Shown here: positions 7,894-14,361 of the stretch, piece by piece
How the letters are laid out: the number at the start of each line of letters is the position of its first letter
How positions within the stretch are numbered: position 1 is the stretch's first letter
Source: VGWB01 sp964480945
GTDB taxonomy: Bacteria; Bacteroidota; Ignavibacteria; UBA10030
DNA: 14,361 nucleotides
NCBI GenBank assembly: GCA_964480945.1
Contig: CAYZRX010000087.1
Location: forward strand, 1-14,361
Direction of reading: 5' to 3'
Made by a program: the position numbers and the translations under genes
The notes under the pieces: model-generated
Told to the model about the DNA's origin: nothing
The model's input: the letters and a program-made list of their open reading frames with translations, nothing else
Database searches by the model: none

Positions 7894-7941
7894 TTGTATC
7901 TCGACCAATTTTCGATTACTTTGGCGAACGTTGTTCAACAA
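7894..7941 (+). promoter_or_regulatory. Candidate promoter and palindromic operator between glcD and the phenol-lyase gene
   Basis: In the 165-base divergent spacer, TTG (7894-7896) is followed after 19 bases by TTACTTTG (7916-7923), a 7 of 8 match to the Bacteroidota -7 pattern TAnnTTTG. Just downstream, near the expected transcription start, is the perfect palindrome TTGTTCAACAA (7931-7941). A regulator bound there would block transcription of the lyase gene. The promoter and the operator are both read by eye only. Confidence 0.35.
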
Positions 7942-7961
7942 ATACCAACGGTGAGGAACAC

Positions 7962-9356
7962 ATGGAGAAACTGAAGAAACGATCCTGGGCTGAACCATTC
8001 AAGATCAAGATGGTTGAATTGTTGAAGGTGACGACACGTGAGTACCGCGAGCGAGCTCTCAAAGAAGCCGGCTACAACACGTTCCTTCTGAAATCAGAGG
8101 ATGTCTATATCGATCTGCTGACCGACAGCGGCACCAACGCTATGAGCGACTATCAATGGGCGGGATTGATGCTTGGCGATGAGGCGTACGCTGGCAGCAA
8201 GAATTTCTACAACCTGGAGCAGAAAGTCCAGCAATACTACGGCTACAAGTACCTCGTTCCAACCCACCAGGGCCGGGCCGCCGAACACTTGATTTCGAGG
8301 ATTCTCATCAAACCGGGCGATTATGTCCCCGGGAACATGTATTTCACAACCACGAGGCTTCACCAGGAGCTCGCAGGCGGGACATTCGTCGACGTCATCA
8401 TCGACGAGGCTCACGACCCCGCCAACACGCATCCTTTCAAGGGGAATGTCGATCTGCAGAAACTTGAGGACGTGGTGAAGAAAGTGGGCGCAAAAAAGGT
8501 CCCATATGTCTCGATCGCGGCGACCGTGAACATGGCGGGAGGCCAACCCATCTCGCTCGAAAACCTCCGCCAGGTGCGCCAATTCTGTCAGAAACACGGG
8601 ATACGAGTGATCCTCGATGCGACGAGGGCCGTCGAGAATGCATATTTTATCAAAGTCCGAGAGAAAGGCCATCAGGACAAGACGATCGCCGCGATTCTCC
8701 AAGAACTCTGCTCCTACTCCGATGGTTGCACGATGAGCGGCAAGAAAGACCTGCTGGTGAACATCGGGGGGTTCCTCGCGTTGCAGGAACACGAGCGCGA
8801 GGTCTTCGAAGAGGCCAGAAATCTGGTGGTCGTGTATGAGGGCCTTCACACCTACGGCGGACTCGCCGGGCGCGACATGGAGGCGATGGCACGCGGGATC
8901 GAAGAAGCGGTCAGCGAGGACCACATTCGAGCGCGCATCGGGCAAGTGGAATATGTAGGAGAAAGCCTCCTCAGCATCGACGTCCCGATCGTCGTGCCGA
9001 TCGGCGGACACGCTATCTTTCTCGACGCCAAGCGATTTTTGCCTCACCTCAAGCAGGCTGAATTCCCCGCCCAAACGCTGGCGGCAGAACTCTACCTGGA
9101 ATCGGGTATCCGATCGATGGAGCGTGGGATTGTGTCGGCAGGACGGAACAAGGAGACGGGCGATCACTACTATCCGAAACTCGAGCTTGTGCGGTTGACC
9201 TTCCCGCGCCGCGTCTATACGCAGGCCCATTGCGACGTAACGGCAGAGGCGGTCGAGACTGTCTTCGAGAATAGGAAGAAGATCCGGGGGCTCAAGATGG
9301 TCTACGAACCGAAATACCTTCGGTTCTTTCAAGCAAGGTTTGAGCACCTTCCTTGA
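7962..9356 (+). CDS. tpl: Tyrosine phenol-lyase-like beta-eliminating lyase (tryptophanase superfamily)
   Basis: 464 residues. PLP-dependent lyase that splits an aromatic amino acid into pyruvate, ammonia and phenol (or indole). The PLP lysine is in CTMSGKKDLLVNIGG, probably Lys262. THQGR (101-105) and NLRQVR belong to the cofactor and dimer regions. Specificity residues point to tyrosine: Thr129 in YFTTTRLHQE where E. coli tryptophanase has Asp, and Arg388 in GIRSMERGI where tryptophanase has Ile; these match Thr124 and Arg381 of the Citrobacter freundii tyrosine phenol-lyase. Phe455 in LRFFQARF matches Phe448. The final motif YEPKYLRFF and the overall length fit. A tgagg five bases before the ATG is a good ribosome site. 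It is transcribed away from glcD and alone; no aromatic amino-acid permease is adjacent, unlike many tna loci. Tryptophanase activity is the main alternative. Confidence 0.85.
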   Translation: MEKLKKRSWAEPFKIKMVELLKVTTREYRERALKEAGYNTFLLKSEDVYIDLLTDSGTNAMSDYQWAGLMLGDEAYAGSKNFYNLEQKVQQYYGYKYLVPTHQGRAAEHLISRILIKPGDYVPGNMYFTTTRLHQELAGGTFVDVIIDEAHDPANTHPFKGNVDLQKLEDVVKKVGAKKVPYVSIAATVNMAGGQPISLENLRQVRQFCQKHGIRVILDATRAVENAYFIKVREKGHQDKTIAAILQELCSYSDGCTMSGKKDLLVNIGGFLALQEHEREVFEEARNLVVVYEGLHTYGGLAGRDMEAMARGIEEAVSEDHIRARIGQVEYVGESLLSIDVPIVVPIGGHAIFLDAKRFLPHLKQAEFPAQTLAAELYLESGIRSMERGIVSAGRNKETGDHYYPKLELVRLTFPRRVYTQAHCDVTAEAVETVFENRKKIRGLKMVYEPKYLRFFQARFEHLP

Positions 9357-9540
9357 TGTGGGCGCAGTTCGCTAGCAAAGGACGAGGGCCGCATCTCACT
9401 GAAGTACCGGTCTCTCACCATCCAAGAAAAGCTCAAAGGCCTTTACGGACTGAACTGGGGCGACTGTTCAGAGACTGATCCGCGTCGGGTGAGAGTTCTG
9501 GGCTCACAGCCATCATTCCTGGAACTCCGCCTTCATCCCC
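9357..9540. other. Convergent intergenic region without a recognised gene
   Basis: 184 bases between the 3' ends of the phenol-lyase and MoeB-like genes. It contains CTGAAC/GTTCAG (9450-9471, 6-base stem, 10-base loop), the palindrome AAAGGCCTTT (9435-9444) and a weak GTGAG/CTCAC pair. None is followed by a T run, so I do not call a terminator, although transcripts from both sides must end here or run into each other. Confidence 0.5.
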
Positions 9541-10722
9541 CTAATAACGGATCAGCTTCGGATCGACCTCGGCTGCCCACCGGTCGATTCCTCCCGCAAG
9601 ATTGGCCGCCTTCGCAAACCCCATTTGCCTCAGGATCCTCACGGCAGTCGCACTGCGAATGCCGGTGTGGCAATAAACGACAATTTCGCGCGAGGGGTCC
9701 AACTCGTTCACGCGCTTCGGCAGGTCGCCCAAGGGAATGAGGTGCCCCTTGATGTTTGCCATCTGATACTCGTGAGGCTCGCGAACGTCGAGAAGGAAGA
9801 GGTCCTCCCCCCGATTCAGACGATCTCGTAACTCTCTTACAGAGATTGAGGGAATCGAGACGTCGCCCGCGTCGGCTTCACGAACGCTCGTTCCGCAGAA
9901 TGCCTCATAATCGATCAACTGGCGAATCGTCGGTTGCTGACCGCAGACGGGGCAATCGGGATTCTTGCGCAGCTTCAATTGCCTGAACTGCATCGTAAGC
10001 GCGTCGATGAGCAGCAATCGTCCGATCAGGACATCCCCGATGCCCAGAATGATCTTGAGCGTCTCTGCCGCCTGAATTGCGCCAACAATCCCCGGCAGGA
10101 CGCCGAGAACTCCTCCTTCTGCACAGCTCGGGACCAGCCCCGGCGGGGGCGGCTCTGGATAGAGACATCGGTAGCATGGACCCTTCTCTGCAGAGAACAC
10201 AGAGGCCTGCCCTTCGAACCGAAAGATGCTGCCGTAGACATTCGGCTTCTTGAGGAGCACACATGCATCGTTCACGAGGTACCGCGTCGGGAAGTTGTCC
10301 GTCCCATCGACGACGACATCGAAATCCTTCAGGATGTTGAGCGCGTTTTCGGAGGAGAGCTGGGTCTCGAAGGGTATCACCTCGACGAGCGGATTCACGG
10401 CATGAAGTCGCTCGACCGCAGACTCCAGCTTCGGCCGGCCCACGTTCTCGGTACTATGGATGATTTGCCGCTGCAGGTTCGAAAGATCGACGACATCGAA
10501 GTCAACAATCCCAATCCTCCCTACGCCCGCGGCCGCGAGGTAGAGAGCTGCAGGCGATCCAAGCCCACCGGCCCCGACGAGCAGGACACTTGCGGCCTTG
10601 AGCTTCTGCTGACCTTCGAGCCCCACCTCCGGCATGATCAGGTGTCTTCCGTACCGCCTGAACTCGTCTCGACTCAGTTGGACTTCGCCGATCGGGTGGT
10701 GAGATGACGATGGTGAAATCAT
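9541..10722 (-). CDS. MoeB/ThiF-family adenylyltransferase with C-terminal rhodanese domain (MoeZ/MoeBR type)
   Basis: 393 residues. E1-like enzyme that adenylates the C-terminal glycine of a small sulfur-carrier protein (MoaD, ThiS or CysO-like) and, through its rhodanese domain, supplies the sulfur. The nucleotide loop is VGAGGLGSP (49-57), followed by the family stretch NLQRQIIHS (82-90). Zinc is bound by Cys183, Cys186, Cys257 and Cys260 (CYRC, CPVC). CAEGGVLGV at 200-208 holds the conserved Cys of the catalytic loop. The rhodanese domain covers about 290-385, with active-site Cys351 in YCHTGIRS. All key residues are present. ATG 10722 has a strong GGAGG-type site about 7 bases upstream. 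No gene for a sulfur-carrier partner or for molybdopterin, thiamine or cysteine synthesis is in the window, so the pathway it serves cannot be fixed. It is probably monocistronic. Confidence 0.92.
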   Translation of the reverse strand: MISPSSSHHPIGEVQLSRDEFRRYGRHLIMPEVGLEGQQKLKAASVLLVGAGGLGSPAALYLAAAGVGRIGIVDFDVVDLSNLQRQIIHSTENVGRPKLESAVERLHAVNPLVEVIPFETQLSSENALNILKDFDVVVDGTDNFPTRYLVNDACVLLKKPNVYGSIFRFEGQASVFSAEKGPCYRCLYPEPPPPGLVPSCAEGGVLGVLPGIVGAIQAAETLKIILGIGDVLIGRLLLIDALTMQFRQLKLRKNPDCPVCGQQPTIRQLIDYEAFCGTSVREADAGDVSIPSISVRELRDRLNRGEDLFLLDVREPHEYQMANIKGHLIPLGDLPKRVNELDPSREIVVYCHTGIRSATAVRILRQMGFAKAANLAGGIDRWAAEVDPKLIRY

Positions 10723-11158
10723 ACTATACCCTCCCTCCCGCTATTGAGGGAACGTTGCCTGAATGGTTCCGGTATCCCAAAAATCCATCGCGCGCACGTC
10801 CTCTGTGCCCCCGTCGACCTTCTGGTGTCAAGCCCCTTCCCCTCTCCCAAAATAGACAAACTCGCCATCTTCGACCTCGATCGTCTCCTCGTCGAATTGC
10901 GACCGATCGTCCGCTGGGAGTCGCGACGATAGCTCGGAAGTCCGTGGGTGACGAGGTTGGATGGCTACGATCCTGGTTTTCGCGTGAACCGCAAGGACTT
11001 CGGCTTCCTACTGAGGTCTCAACGACGGAAGGTATTTCGGATTCCATGCCGGCAGGAATCTACTCTGAAGGCCAACCGCTTTACGTCGCATTCCCGGATA
11101 ACGCGAAGGGCGAAAATTATCACCGGCTACTGAATGCACCCTGGATCATCGCTCTCAC
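10723..11158. other. 436-base region without a secure gene
   Basis: Lies between the HD-hydrolase stop and the MoeB-like start, both on the minus strand. Several frames are open by chance, but none has a ribosome site, a recognisable domain and an independent start together. The minus frame 11007-10828 is open for 59 codons and ends in a plausible acidic C-terminus (DEETIEVEDGEFVYFGRG) but has no standard start codon, so it may be a gene remnant or noise. TTGACA occurs at 10831-10826 (minus) without a paired -10. GGGAGGGAGGG near 10730 is the ribosome site of the MoeB-like gene. No tRNA or repeat is evident. Confidence 0.5.
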
Positions 11159-11707
11159 TTACAGCCCCAGCCGCCCGGCACTTTTGCGCATCGCATCGAT
11201 CACAAATTGAATGTGCTCATCGAGCGGCACGCCCAGCTCCTGCGTTCCCTGAAGGATATCCTCACGGTTCACATTGCGGGCAAACGCCTTGTCCTTCAGC
11301 TTTTTCTTGACCGATGAGACTTCGAGGTCGGCGATCTTGTTCGGGCGGATGATCGCACAGGCGTTGATGAAGCCGCACAGCTCGTCACAGGCATACAGCA
11401 CCTGTGCCATCTTCGTGTCGCGAGGGACATTCATGTAGCTGGCGTGTCCGAGAATCGCTCTCCTCACATCCTCGGGATATCCTTTCTCCTTCAGAATCTC
11501 GGACCCTTTCGATGGGTGCTCGGGTGCGGTGGGATACATCTCATAGTCGAAATCGTGGAGGATAGCGACGATCCCCCACTTCTCCTCATCTTCACCGTAC
11601 TTGCCGGCATAAGCCCGCATCGCCGCTTCGACGGCATACATGTGTTTCCGCAGCGCTTCGTTCTTCGTGTACTCCTGCATCAGCGCGAGAGCATCCTGAT
11701 AGTTCAT
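11159..11707 (-). CDS. HD-domain metal-dependent hydrolase
   Basis: 182 residues, a single HD domain. Family members are metal-dependent phosphohydrolases, often acting on nucleotides; the substrate is not predictable here. Candidate metal ligands in order are His22 (LRKHMYAVEA), His51-Asp52 (ILHDFDYEMYP, the HD pair), His64 (APEHPSKGSE), His88 (ILGHASYM) and Asp108 (YACDELCGF). This matches the small stand-alone HD proteins of about 180-190 residues found in many bacteria. ATG 11707 has GGAAG six bases upstream. It is divergent from the O-methyltransferase gene with 134 bases between them, and followed by a long non-coding stretch, so it is probably transcribed alone. The C-terminal third (IRPNKIADLEVSSVKKKLKD onward) is helical and lysine-rich and is part of the same family pattern. 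Confidence 0.88.
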   Translation of the reverse strand: MNYQDALALMQEYTKNEALRKHMYAVEAAMRAYAGKYGEDEEKWGIVAILHDFDYEMYPTAPEHPSKGSEILKEKGYPEDVRRAILGHASYMNVPRDTKMAQVLYACDELCGFINACAIIRPNKIADLEVSSVKKKLKDKAFARNVNREDILQGTQELGVPLDEHIQFVIDAMRKSAGRLGL

Positions 11708-11721
11708 TCGTGCTTCCTTTG

Positions 11722-11744
11722 TTGTCGAATGATTTTCGCGACAA
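11722..11744 (-). repeat. Inverted repeat upstream of the HD-hydrolase gene
   Basis: TTGTCG (11722-11727) and CGACAA (11739-11744) are perfect 6-base arms around an 11-base centre, between the ribosome site of the HD gene and the divergent promoter region. It may be an operator or an mRNA leader hairpin. Arms this short can arise by chance. Confidence 0.25.
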
Positions 11745-11780
11745 GGTGACCAAAAATTAATGGAAAATCAAGGCGAGAAC

Positions 11781-11809
11781 TTGGGAATAGAGACCAGAAT
11801 CTGTATATT
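11781..11809 (+). promoter_or_regulatory. Promoter of the O-methyltransferase gene
   Basis: TTGGGA (11781-11786) and TATATT (11804-11809) are 17 bases apart, a 4/6 and 5/6 match to the sigma-70 boxes. The same site also reads TTG-20 bases-TATATTTC, a 7/8 match to the Bacteroidota -7 pattern. The start of transcription would be near 11816, giving a leader of about 26 bases before the ATG. Confidence 0.6.
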
Positions 11810-11841
11810 TCGAAAACAGAGCAGCTGATCGGAGAATCCCT

Positions 11842-12468
11842 ATGGAGCTTGTGAGTCATGCCGTTGAAGAGTATCTCGTCGATGTCATCCCTGAACGCGA
11901 TCCCGTTCTGGCCGAGATGGAAGACCTCGCGGCTCAACGGGACTTTCCGATCGTCGGACCTCTCGTGGGACGGCTCCTCTATCTCCTGGCGAGAGCGAAG
12001 AAGGCCCGTCGCGTGCTTGAAATGGGATCGGGATTCGGGTACTCCGGCTTCTGGTTCGCAAAAGCCGTGGGCCCGCGTGGAAAGGTCGTCTGCACCGATA
12101 CGAGCACGGAGAACGAGCAACTCGCGCAGACCTACTTCAAGCGAGGGAAGATTGCCAACCGCGTGGAGTTTCACGTCGGAGACGCGCTAAAACTCGTGGA
12201 GAAGATCGAAGGCGATTTCGATATCGTCTTCATCGACATCGAAAAAGCAAATTATCCGAAGGCCTTGAAGAAAGCAGTCGGAAAGCTTCGAAAGGGCGGG
12301 CTGCTGATCGCCGACAATGCACTGCGAAGAGGGAAGATTTTCGACAAGAGGCCTGACGCGGGCACGGCCGGAATCCTTACATTCAACCGAATGCTCTATT
12401 CTTCGAAAGATCTCTTCACCAGCATCGTCCCCCTCCGGGACGGCGTCTCCATCAGTCTAAAGCTCTAG
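11842..12468 (+). CDS. Class I SAM-dependent O-methyltransferase (caffeoyl-CoA O-MT-like)
   Basis: 208 residues. It matches the bacterial O-methyltransferase family related to catechol and caffeoyl-CoA enzymes, which are cytoplasmic and Mg-dependent. Motif I is VLEMGSGFGYSGFW (58-71), the SAM loop. Asp86 (CTDTS) starts the second strand that binds the ribose, and GDAL (113-116) follows. FDIVFIDIEKANYPKAL (126-142) gives the metal Asp132, and LLIADNALRRG (154-164) gives Asp158 and Asn159. The set is complete, so an active enzyme is expected. The N-terminus (about 1-57) is the helical cap common in this group. The methyl acceptor is unknown. ATG 11842 has GGAG seven bases upstream and a good promoter before it. 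It stands alone on the plus strand and is followed by a repeat-rich intergenic region. Confidence 0.9.
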   Translation: MELVSHAVEEYLVDVIPERDPVLAEMEDLAAQRDFPIVGPLVGRLLYLLARAKKARRVLEMGSGFGYSGFWFAKAVGPRGKVVCTDTSTENEQLAQTYFKRGKIANRVEFHVGDALKLVEKIEGDFDIVFIDIEKANYPKALKKAVGKLRKGGLLIADNALRRGKIFDKRPDAGTAGILTFNRMLYSSKDLFTSIVPLRDGVSISLKL

Positions 12469-12499
12469 CAGTCCGCATTCCCCGGTCGAGAACGATCCC

Positions 12500-12766
12500 C
12501 GCCACAAAGGTTCCAAGGCACAAAGTGAATTGACAAGAGGCAGTGCAGATTCAAGAAAGGAGTCCTGAATTCTGTTGTGAATTGGGAGTCGGTTCATGAG
12601 ACCCCATCCTAACCTTCCCCTAAGAGGGGAAGGGATTCTGTTCCCTCTCCTCTTAGGAGAGGGGAAGGGTGAGGTCTGAAAAACACAAGGCTTCTATCTC
12701 GGAGTCGCACTGGCAAATCTTGCAGAAGAATTCGATCCGAGTTAGCGTCTTTGTGACTTGGTGGCG
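12500..12766. repeat. Nested inverted-repeat element (MITE- or REP-like)
   Basis: Outer imperfect arms: 12500-12525, beginning CGCCAC and ending CAAGGCACAAAG, and 12749-12766, whose reverse complement is CGCCACCAAGTCACAAAG; the left arm carries 8 extra bases. Inside lies a palindromic core at 12599-12677 made of two back-to-back hairpins. No protein is encoded in it. It looks like a non-autonomous mobile or extragenic palindromic repeat. It fills almost the whole gap between the convergent O-methyltransferase and nth genes and may also serve as their shared terminator. Confidence 0.55.
12599..12677. repeat. Cruciform core: two perfect 9-base hairpins inside a 12-base outer stem
   Basis: Hairpin 1 is CCTTCCCCT-AAG-AGGGGAAGG (12613-12633). 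Hairpin 2 is CCCTCTCCT-CTT-AGGAGAGGG (12643-12663). Their loops, AAG and CTT, are complementary. The flanks AGACCCCATCCT and AGGGTGAGGTCT also pair (10 of 12). The whole is a dyad with each half itself palindromic, a pattern typical of extragenic palindromic repeats that occur in many copies per genome. Confidence 0.75.
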
Positions 12767-12785
12767 AATTTCTCAAATCGAACGG

Positions 12786-13457
12786 CTACCGCTTTTTCTG
12801 CAGAAACTGCTCCGCTGAAGGACACTGCTTGATCAAGACGCAGTCCGGGCACTTCGGTTTCCTCGCGTCGCAAATTTTCCTTCCGTGCCAGATCAGCATG
12901 TTGCCGAGATCGGTCCATTCCTTCTGAGGCGCGAGCGCCATCAGGTCGGCCTCGATCTTCTCAGGGTCGTCATTCCCCGTGAGACCCAGACGCTCAGACA
13001 CACGTCGAACGTGCGTGTCGACGACAACGCCCGCGTTGATGCCGAACGCGCCGCCCAGGACACAGTTCGCCGTCTTTCGCCCCACACCCCCGAGCTGGAC
13101 GAGGTCCTCCATATTGTTCGGGACCTTCCCCCCGTGCTTCTCAACCAGCGCTTTGCAGCAGGTGATGATGCTCTTCGCCTTGTTCCTGAAGAATCCCGTC
13201 GATCGGATCTCCTGCTCCAGCTCGGCCTGGTTTGCGTTCGCGAATTCGCGTGCGGTGGGATATTTTTTGAAAAGAGCGGGCGTCACCATGTTGACCCTAA
13301 CATCGGTGCATTGTGCGGAAAGGATCGTAGCGATGAGCAGTTGGAGGGGATTGGAGAAATTCAGCGCGATCTTCGGATCAGGGTACTCCTTATGCAGCAA
13401 GGCGACGATCTTGTTTGCACGAGCGCGCAGCCTTTGAGATGTCTCTTTCTTCGCCAT
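12786..13457 (-). CDS. nth: Endonuclease III (DNA glycosylase/AP lyase)
   Basis: 223 residues, the usual length. It removes oxidised pyrimidines from DNA and cleaves the resulting abasic site in base excision repair. The helix-hairpin-helix is LGGVGRKTAN (122-131) with catalytic Lys128, and the catalytic aspartate is Asp147 in VVVDTHVRR. The 4Fe-4S cluster ligands are Cys196, Cys203, Cys206 and Cys212 with the canonical spacing C-x6-C-x2-C-x5-C. LIATILSAQCTD (41-52) is the family's N-terminal signature. All residues are intact. ATG 13457 lies 27 bases after the PolX stop on the same strand, so the two are probably one repair operon; the ribosome site is weak (GGTG). The gene ends at the repeat element that separates it from the O-methyltransferase gene. 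Confidence 0.97.
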   Translation of the reverse strand: MAKKETSQRLRARANKIVALLHKEYPDPKIALNFSNPLQLLIATILSAQCTDVRVNMVTPALFKKYPTAREFANANQAELEQEIRSTGFFRNKAKSIITCCKALVEKHGGKVPNNMEDLVQLGGVGRKTANCVLGGAFGINAGVVVDTHVRRVSERLGLTGNDDPEKIEADLMALAPQKEWTDLGNMLIWHGRKICDARKPKCPDCVLIKQCPSAEQFLQKKR

Positions 13458-13484
13458 GGTTCACCGCGCCGGTTTTATCAATCG

Positions 13485-14361
13485 TTAGTGCCTCATTGTC
13501 TCGAACAACTTCTCGATTCTCCTGAGCTCCCACGTGTTCACGACATCCCTCGCCTCAAGCCACCCTTTGCGTGCGATCCCCACACCGTAGAAGACATCCT
13601 TCAATCCGTCCGTGTTGTGGGCATCGGGATTGATGAAGATGGGGACCTTCTTCTCCTTCGCGTATTTCAGAAGACGCCAGTCAATGTCCAGGCGCAGCGG
13701 ATGGGCGTTGATCTCGATTCCTTTCCCCAAATCGGACGCGGCATCGATCACCTCGATCATATTGATCGGATAACCTTCGCGGCTGAGCAGCAGGCGACCG
13801 GTCGGATGTCCGAGTAACGTAGCGTACTTGTTCTTGAGGGCTTTAATGACGCGCTTTGTGGCTTCCGCCTCCGTCATCTTGAACTTGCTGTGGATCGCCA
13901 CGACGACATAGTCGAAGGCCGCCAGCATTTTGTCGGAATAGTCCAGCGAGCCGTCGGGGAGAATGTCGACCTCCGTCCCCTTGAACAAACGGATGCCCTT
14001 GAGGCGACCGTTGACCTTGTCGATTTCCTTTAGTTGCTGCCTCGCCTTCGCTTCCGAGAGACCGCCGGCATAGGCCGCGACCTTGCTATGGTCCGCGATG
14101 CCAAGGTAACTCCACCCAAGCTTCCGAGCAGCTTCCGCCATTTCCCCTATCGTGTTCGCCCCGTCGCTGTACGTCGTATGGCAGTGGAATGTCCCTCGCA
14201 CATTTCCTTCCTCGATCAACTTCGGGAGGCGGCCCTTCTCGGCCGCTTCAATCTCTCCCATATTCTCCCGAAGCTCTGGCGGTATGTAGTTCAGATCGAG
14301 AGCTCCGTAAATCTCCTCCTCATCCTTGCACCTGGGAATGGATTTGACCTTCTTCGCGGCA
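13485..14361 (-). CDS. polX: DNA polymerase X, C-terminal part with PHP domain (5' end outside window)
   Basis: About 291 residues are visible, open to the right edge. The first 33 or so are the end of the polymerase region, with DEEEIYGALDLNYIPPELRE, the hallmark link in bacterial PolX. The PHP exonuclease domain follows, with metal ligands FHCHTTYSDG (H-x-H), GIADHSK, GTEVDI, the His of VAIHSKF, LLGHPTGR and NPDAHNTDG (D-x-H). All expected ligands are present, so the 3'-5' exonuclease is probably active. PolX fills short gaps in base excision repair, and its PHP domain trims 3' ends. An internal ATG at 14261 is not a true start, because the family sequence continues upstream without a break. 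The full protein is normally near 570 residues. It lies directly upstream of nth, a coherent repair pair. Confidence 0.95.
   Translation of the reverse strand, partial: AAKKVKSIPRCKDEEEIYGALDLNYIPPELRENMGEIEAAEKGRLPKLIEEGNVRGTFHCHTTYSDGANTIGEMAEAARKLGWSYLGIADHSKVAAYAGGLSEAKARQQLKEIDKVNGRLKGIRLFKGTEVDILPDGSLDYSDKMLAAFDYVVVAIHSKFKMTEAEATKRVIKALKNKYATLLGHPTGRLLLSREGYPINMIEVIDAASDLGKGIEINAHPLRLDIDWRLLKYAKEKKVPIFINPDAHNTDGLKDVFYGVGIARKGWLEARDVVNTWELRRIEKLFETMRH

Noticed and set aside
8094..9347. Long minus-strand open frame of 417 codons
   Set aside because: It is fully antisense to the phenol-lyase gene, whose family match is strong, and its composition is that of a codon shadow.
7962..9356. Calling the lyase tryptophanase (tnaA)
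   Set aside because: The substrate-binding Thr and Arg match tyrosine phenol-lyase rather than the Asp and Ile of tryptophanase.
10704..11210. Plus-strand open frame of 168 codons across the 436-base gap
   Set aside because: Overlaps the starts or ends of both neighbouring genes, is rich in Arg, Pro and Ser like random GC-rich frames, and shows no domain.
12885..13817. Plus-strand open frame of 310 codons
   Set aside because: Runs antisense across both nth and polX, which have complete catalytic motifs.

Overview
The window is a chromosomal segment with metabolic and DNA-maintenance genes. I see no phage, plasmid, transposase, CRISPR, tRNA or rRNA signal. Several things suggest a bacterium of the FCB kind (Bacteroidota, Chlorobiota or Ignavibacteriota relatives): a Tat-exported glycosylasparaginase, a PHP-type PolX next to nth, a tyrosine phenol-lyase-like enzyme, and two promoters that nearly match the Bacteroidota -33/-7 pattern. 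This assignment is an inference with low confidence. A run of exactly 100 N at 2904-3003 shows the source is a scaffolded draft assembly, probably metagenomic.

Layout from left to right. A minus-strand block reads from 7796 down to the left edge. Its order is glcD (FAD subunit of a 2-hydroxyacid oxidase), an orphan DNA methyltransferase, a secreted dienelactone hydrolase-like protein, a rhomboid protease, glcF (iron-sulfur subunit, cut by the N gap) and a nucleoside 2-deoxyribosyltransferase-like protein. These genes are 3-20 bases apart or overlap, so they look like one operon. After a 191-base leader come a Tat-signal N4-glycosylasparaginase and a membrane-anchored metallophosphoesterase that runs off the edge. 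Divergent from glcD, a plus-strand beta-eliminating lyase (7962-9356) carries the residues of tyrosine phenol-lyase rather than tryptophanase. Convergent with it is a MoeB/MoeZ-type E1 enzyme with a C-terminal rhodanese domain. Then come a 436-base stretch with no secure gene, an HD-domain hydrolase, and a divergent class I O-methyltransferase with a readable promoter. An intergenic region with a nested inverted-repeat element follows. The right edge holds endonuclease III (nth) and the C-terminal part of PolX, both on the minus strand.

How the genes may work together. GlcD and GlcF should oxidise glycolate or D-lactate and pass electrons through Fe-S clusters to the respiratory chain; three unrelated genes separate them here. 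The phenol-lyase also yields pyruvate (plus phenol and ammonia), so the divergent pair may share a regulatory region, which holds a perfect 11-base palindrome. PolX and endonuclease III form a plausible base-excision-repair pair.

No clearly new multi-gene system is visible. The items most worth a second look are the orphan methyltransferase inside the glcD/glcF operon, with motif order X-I-spacer-IV, the nested palindromic element at 12500-12766, and the glcF gap, which probably hides more than 100 bases.
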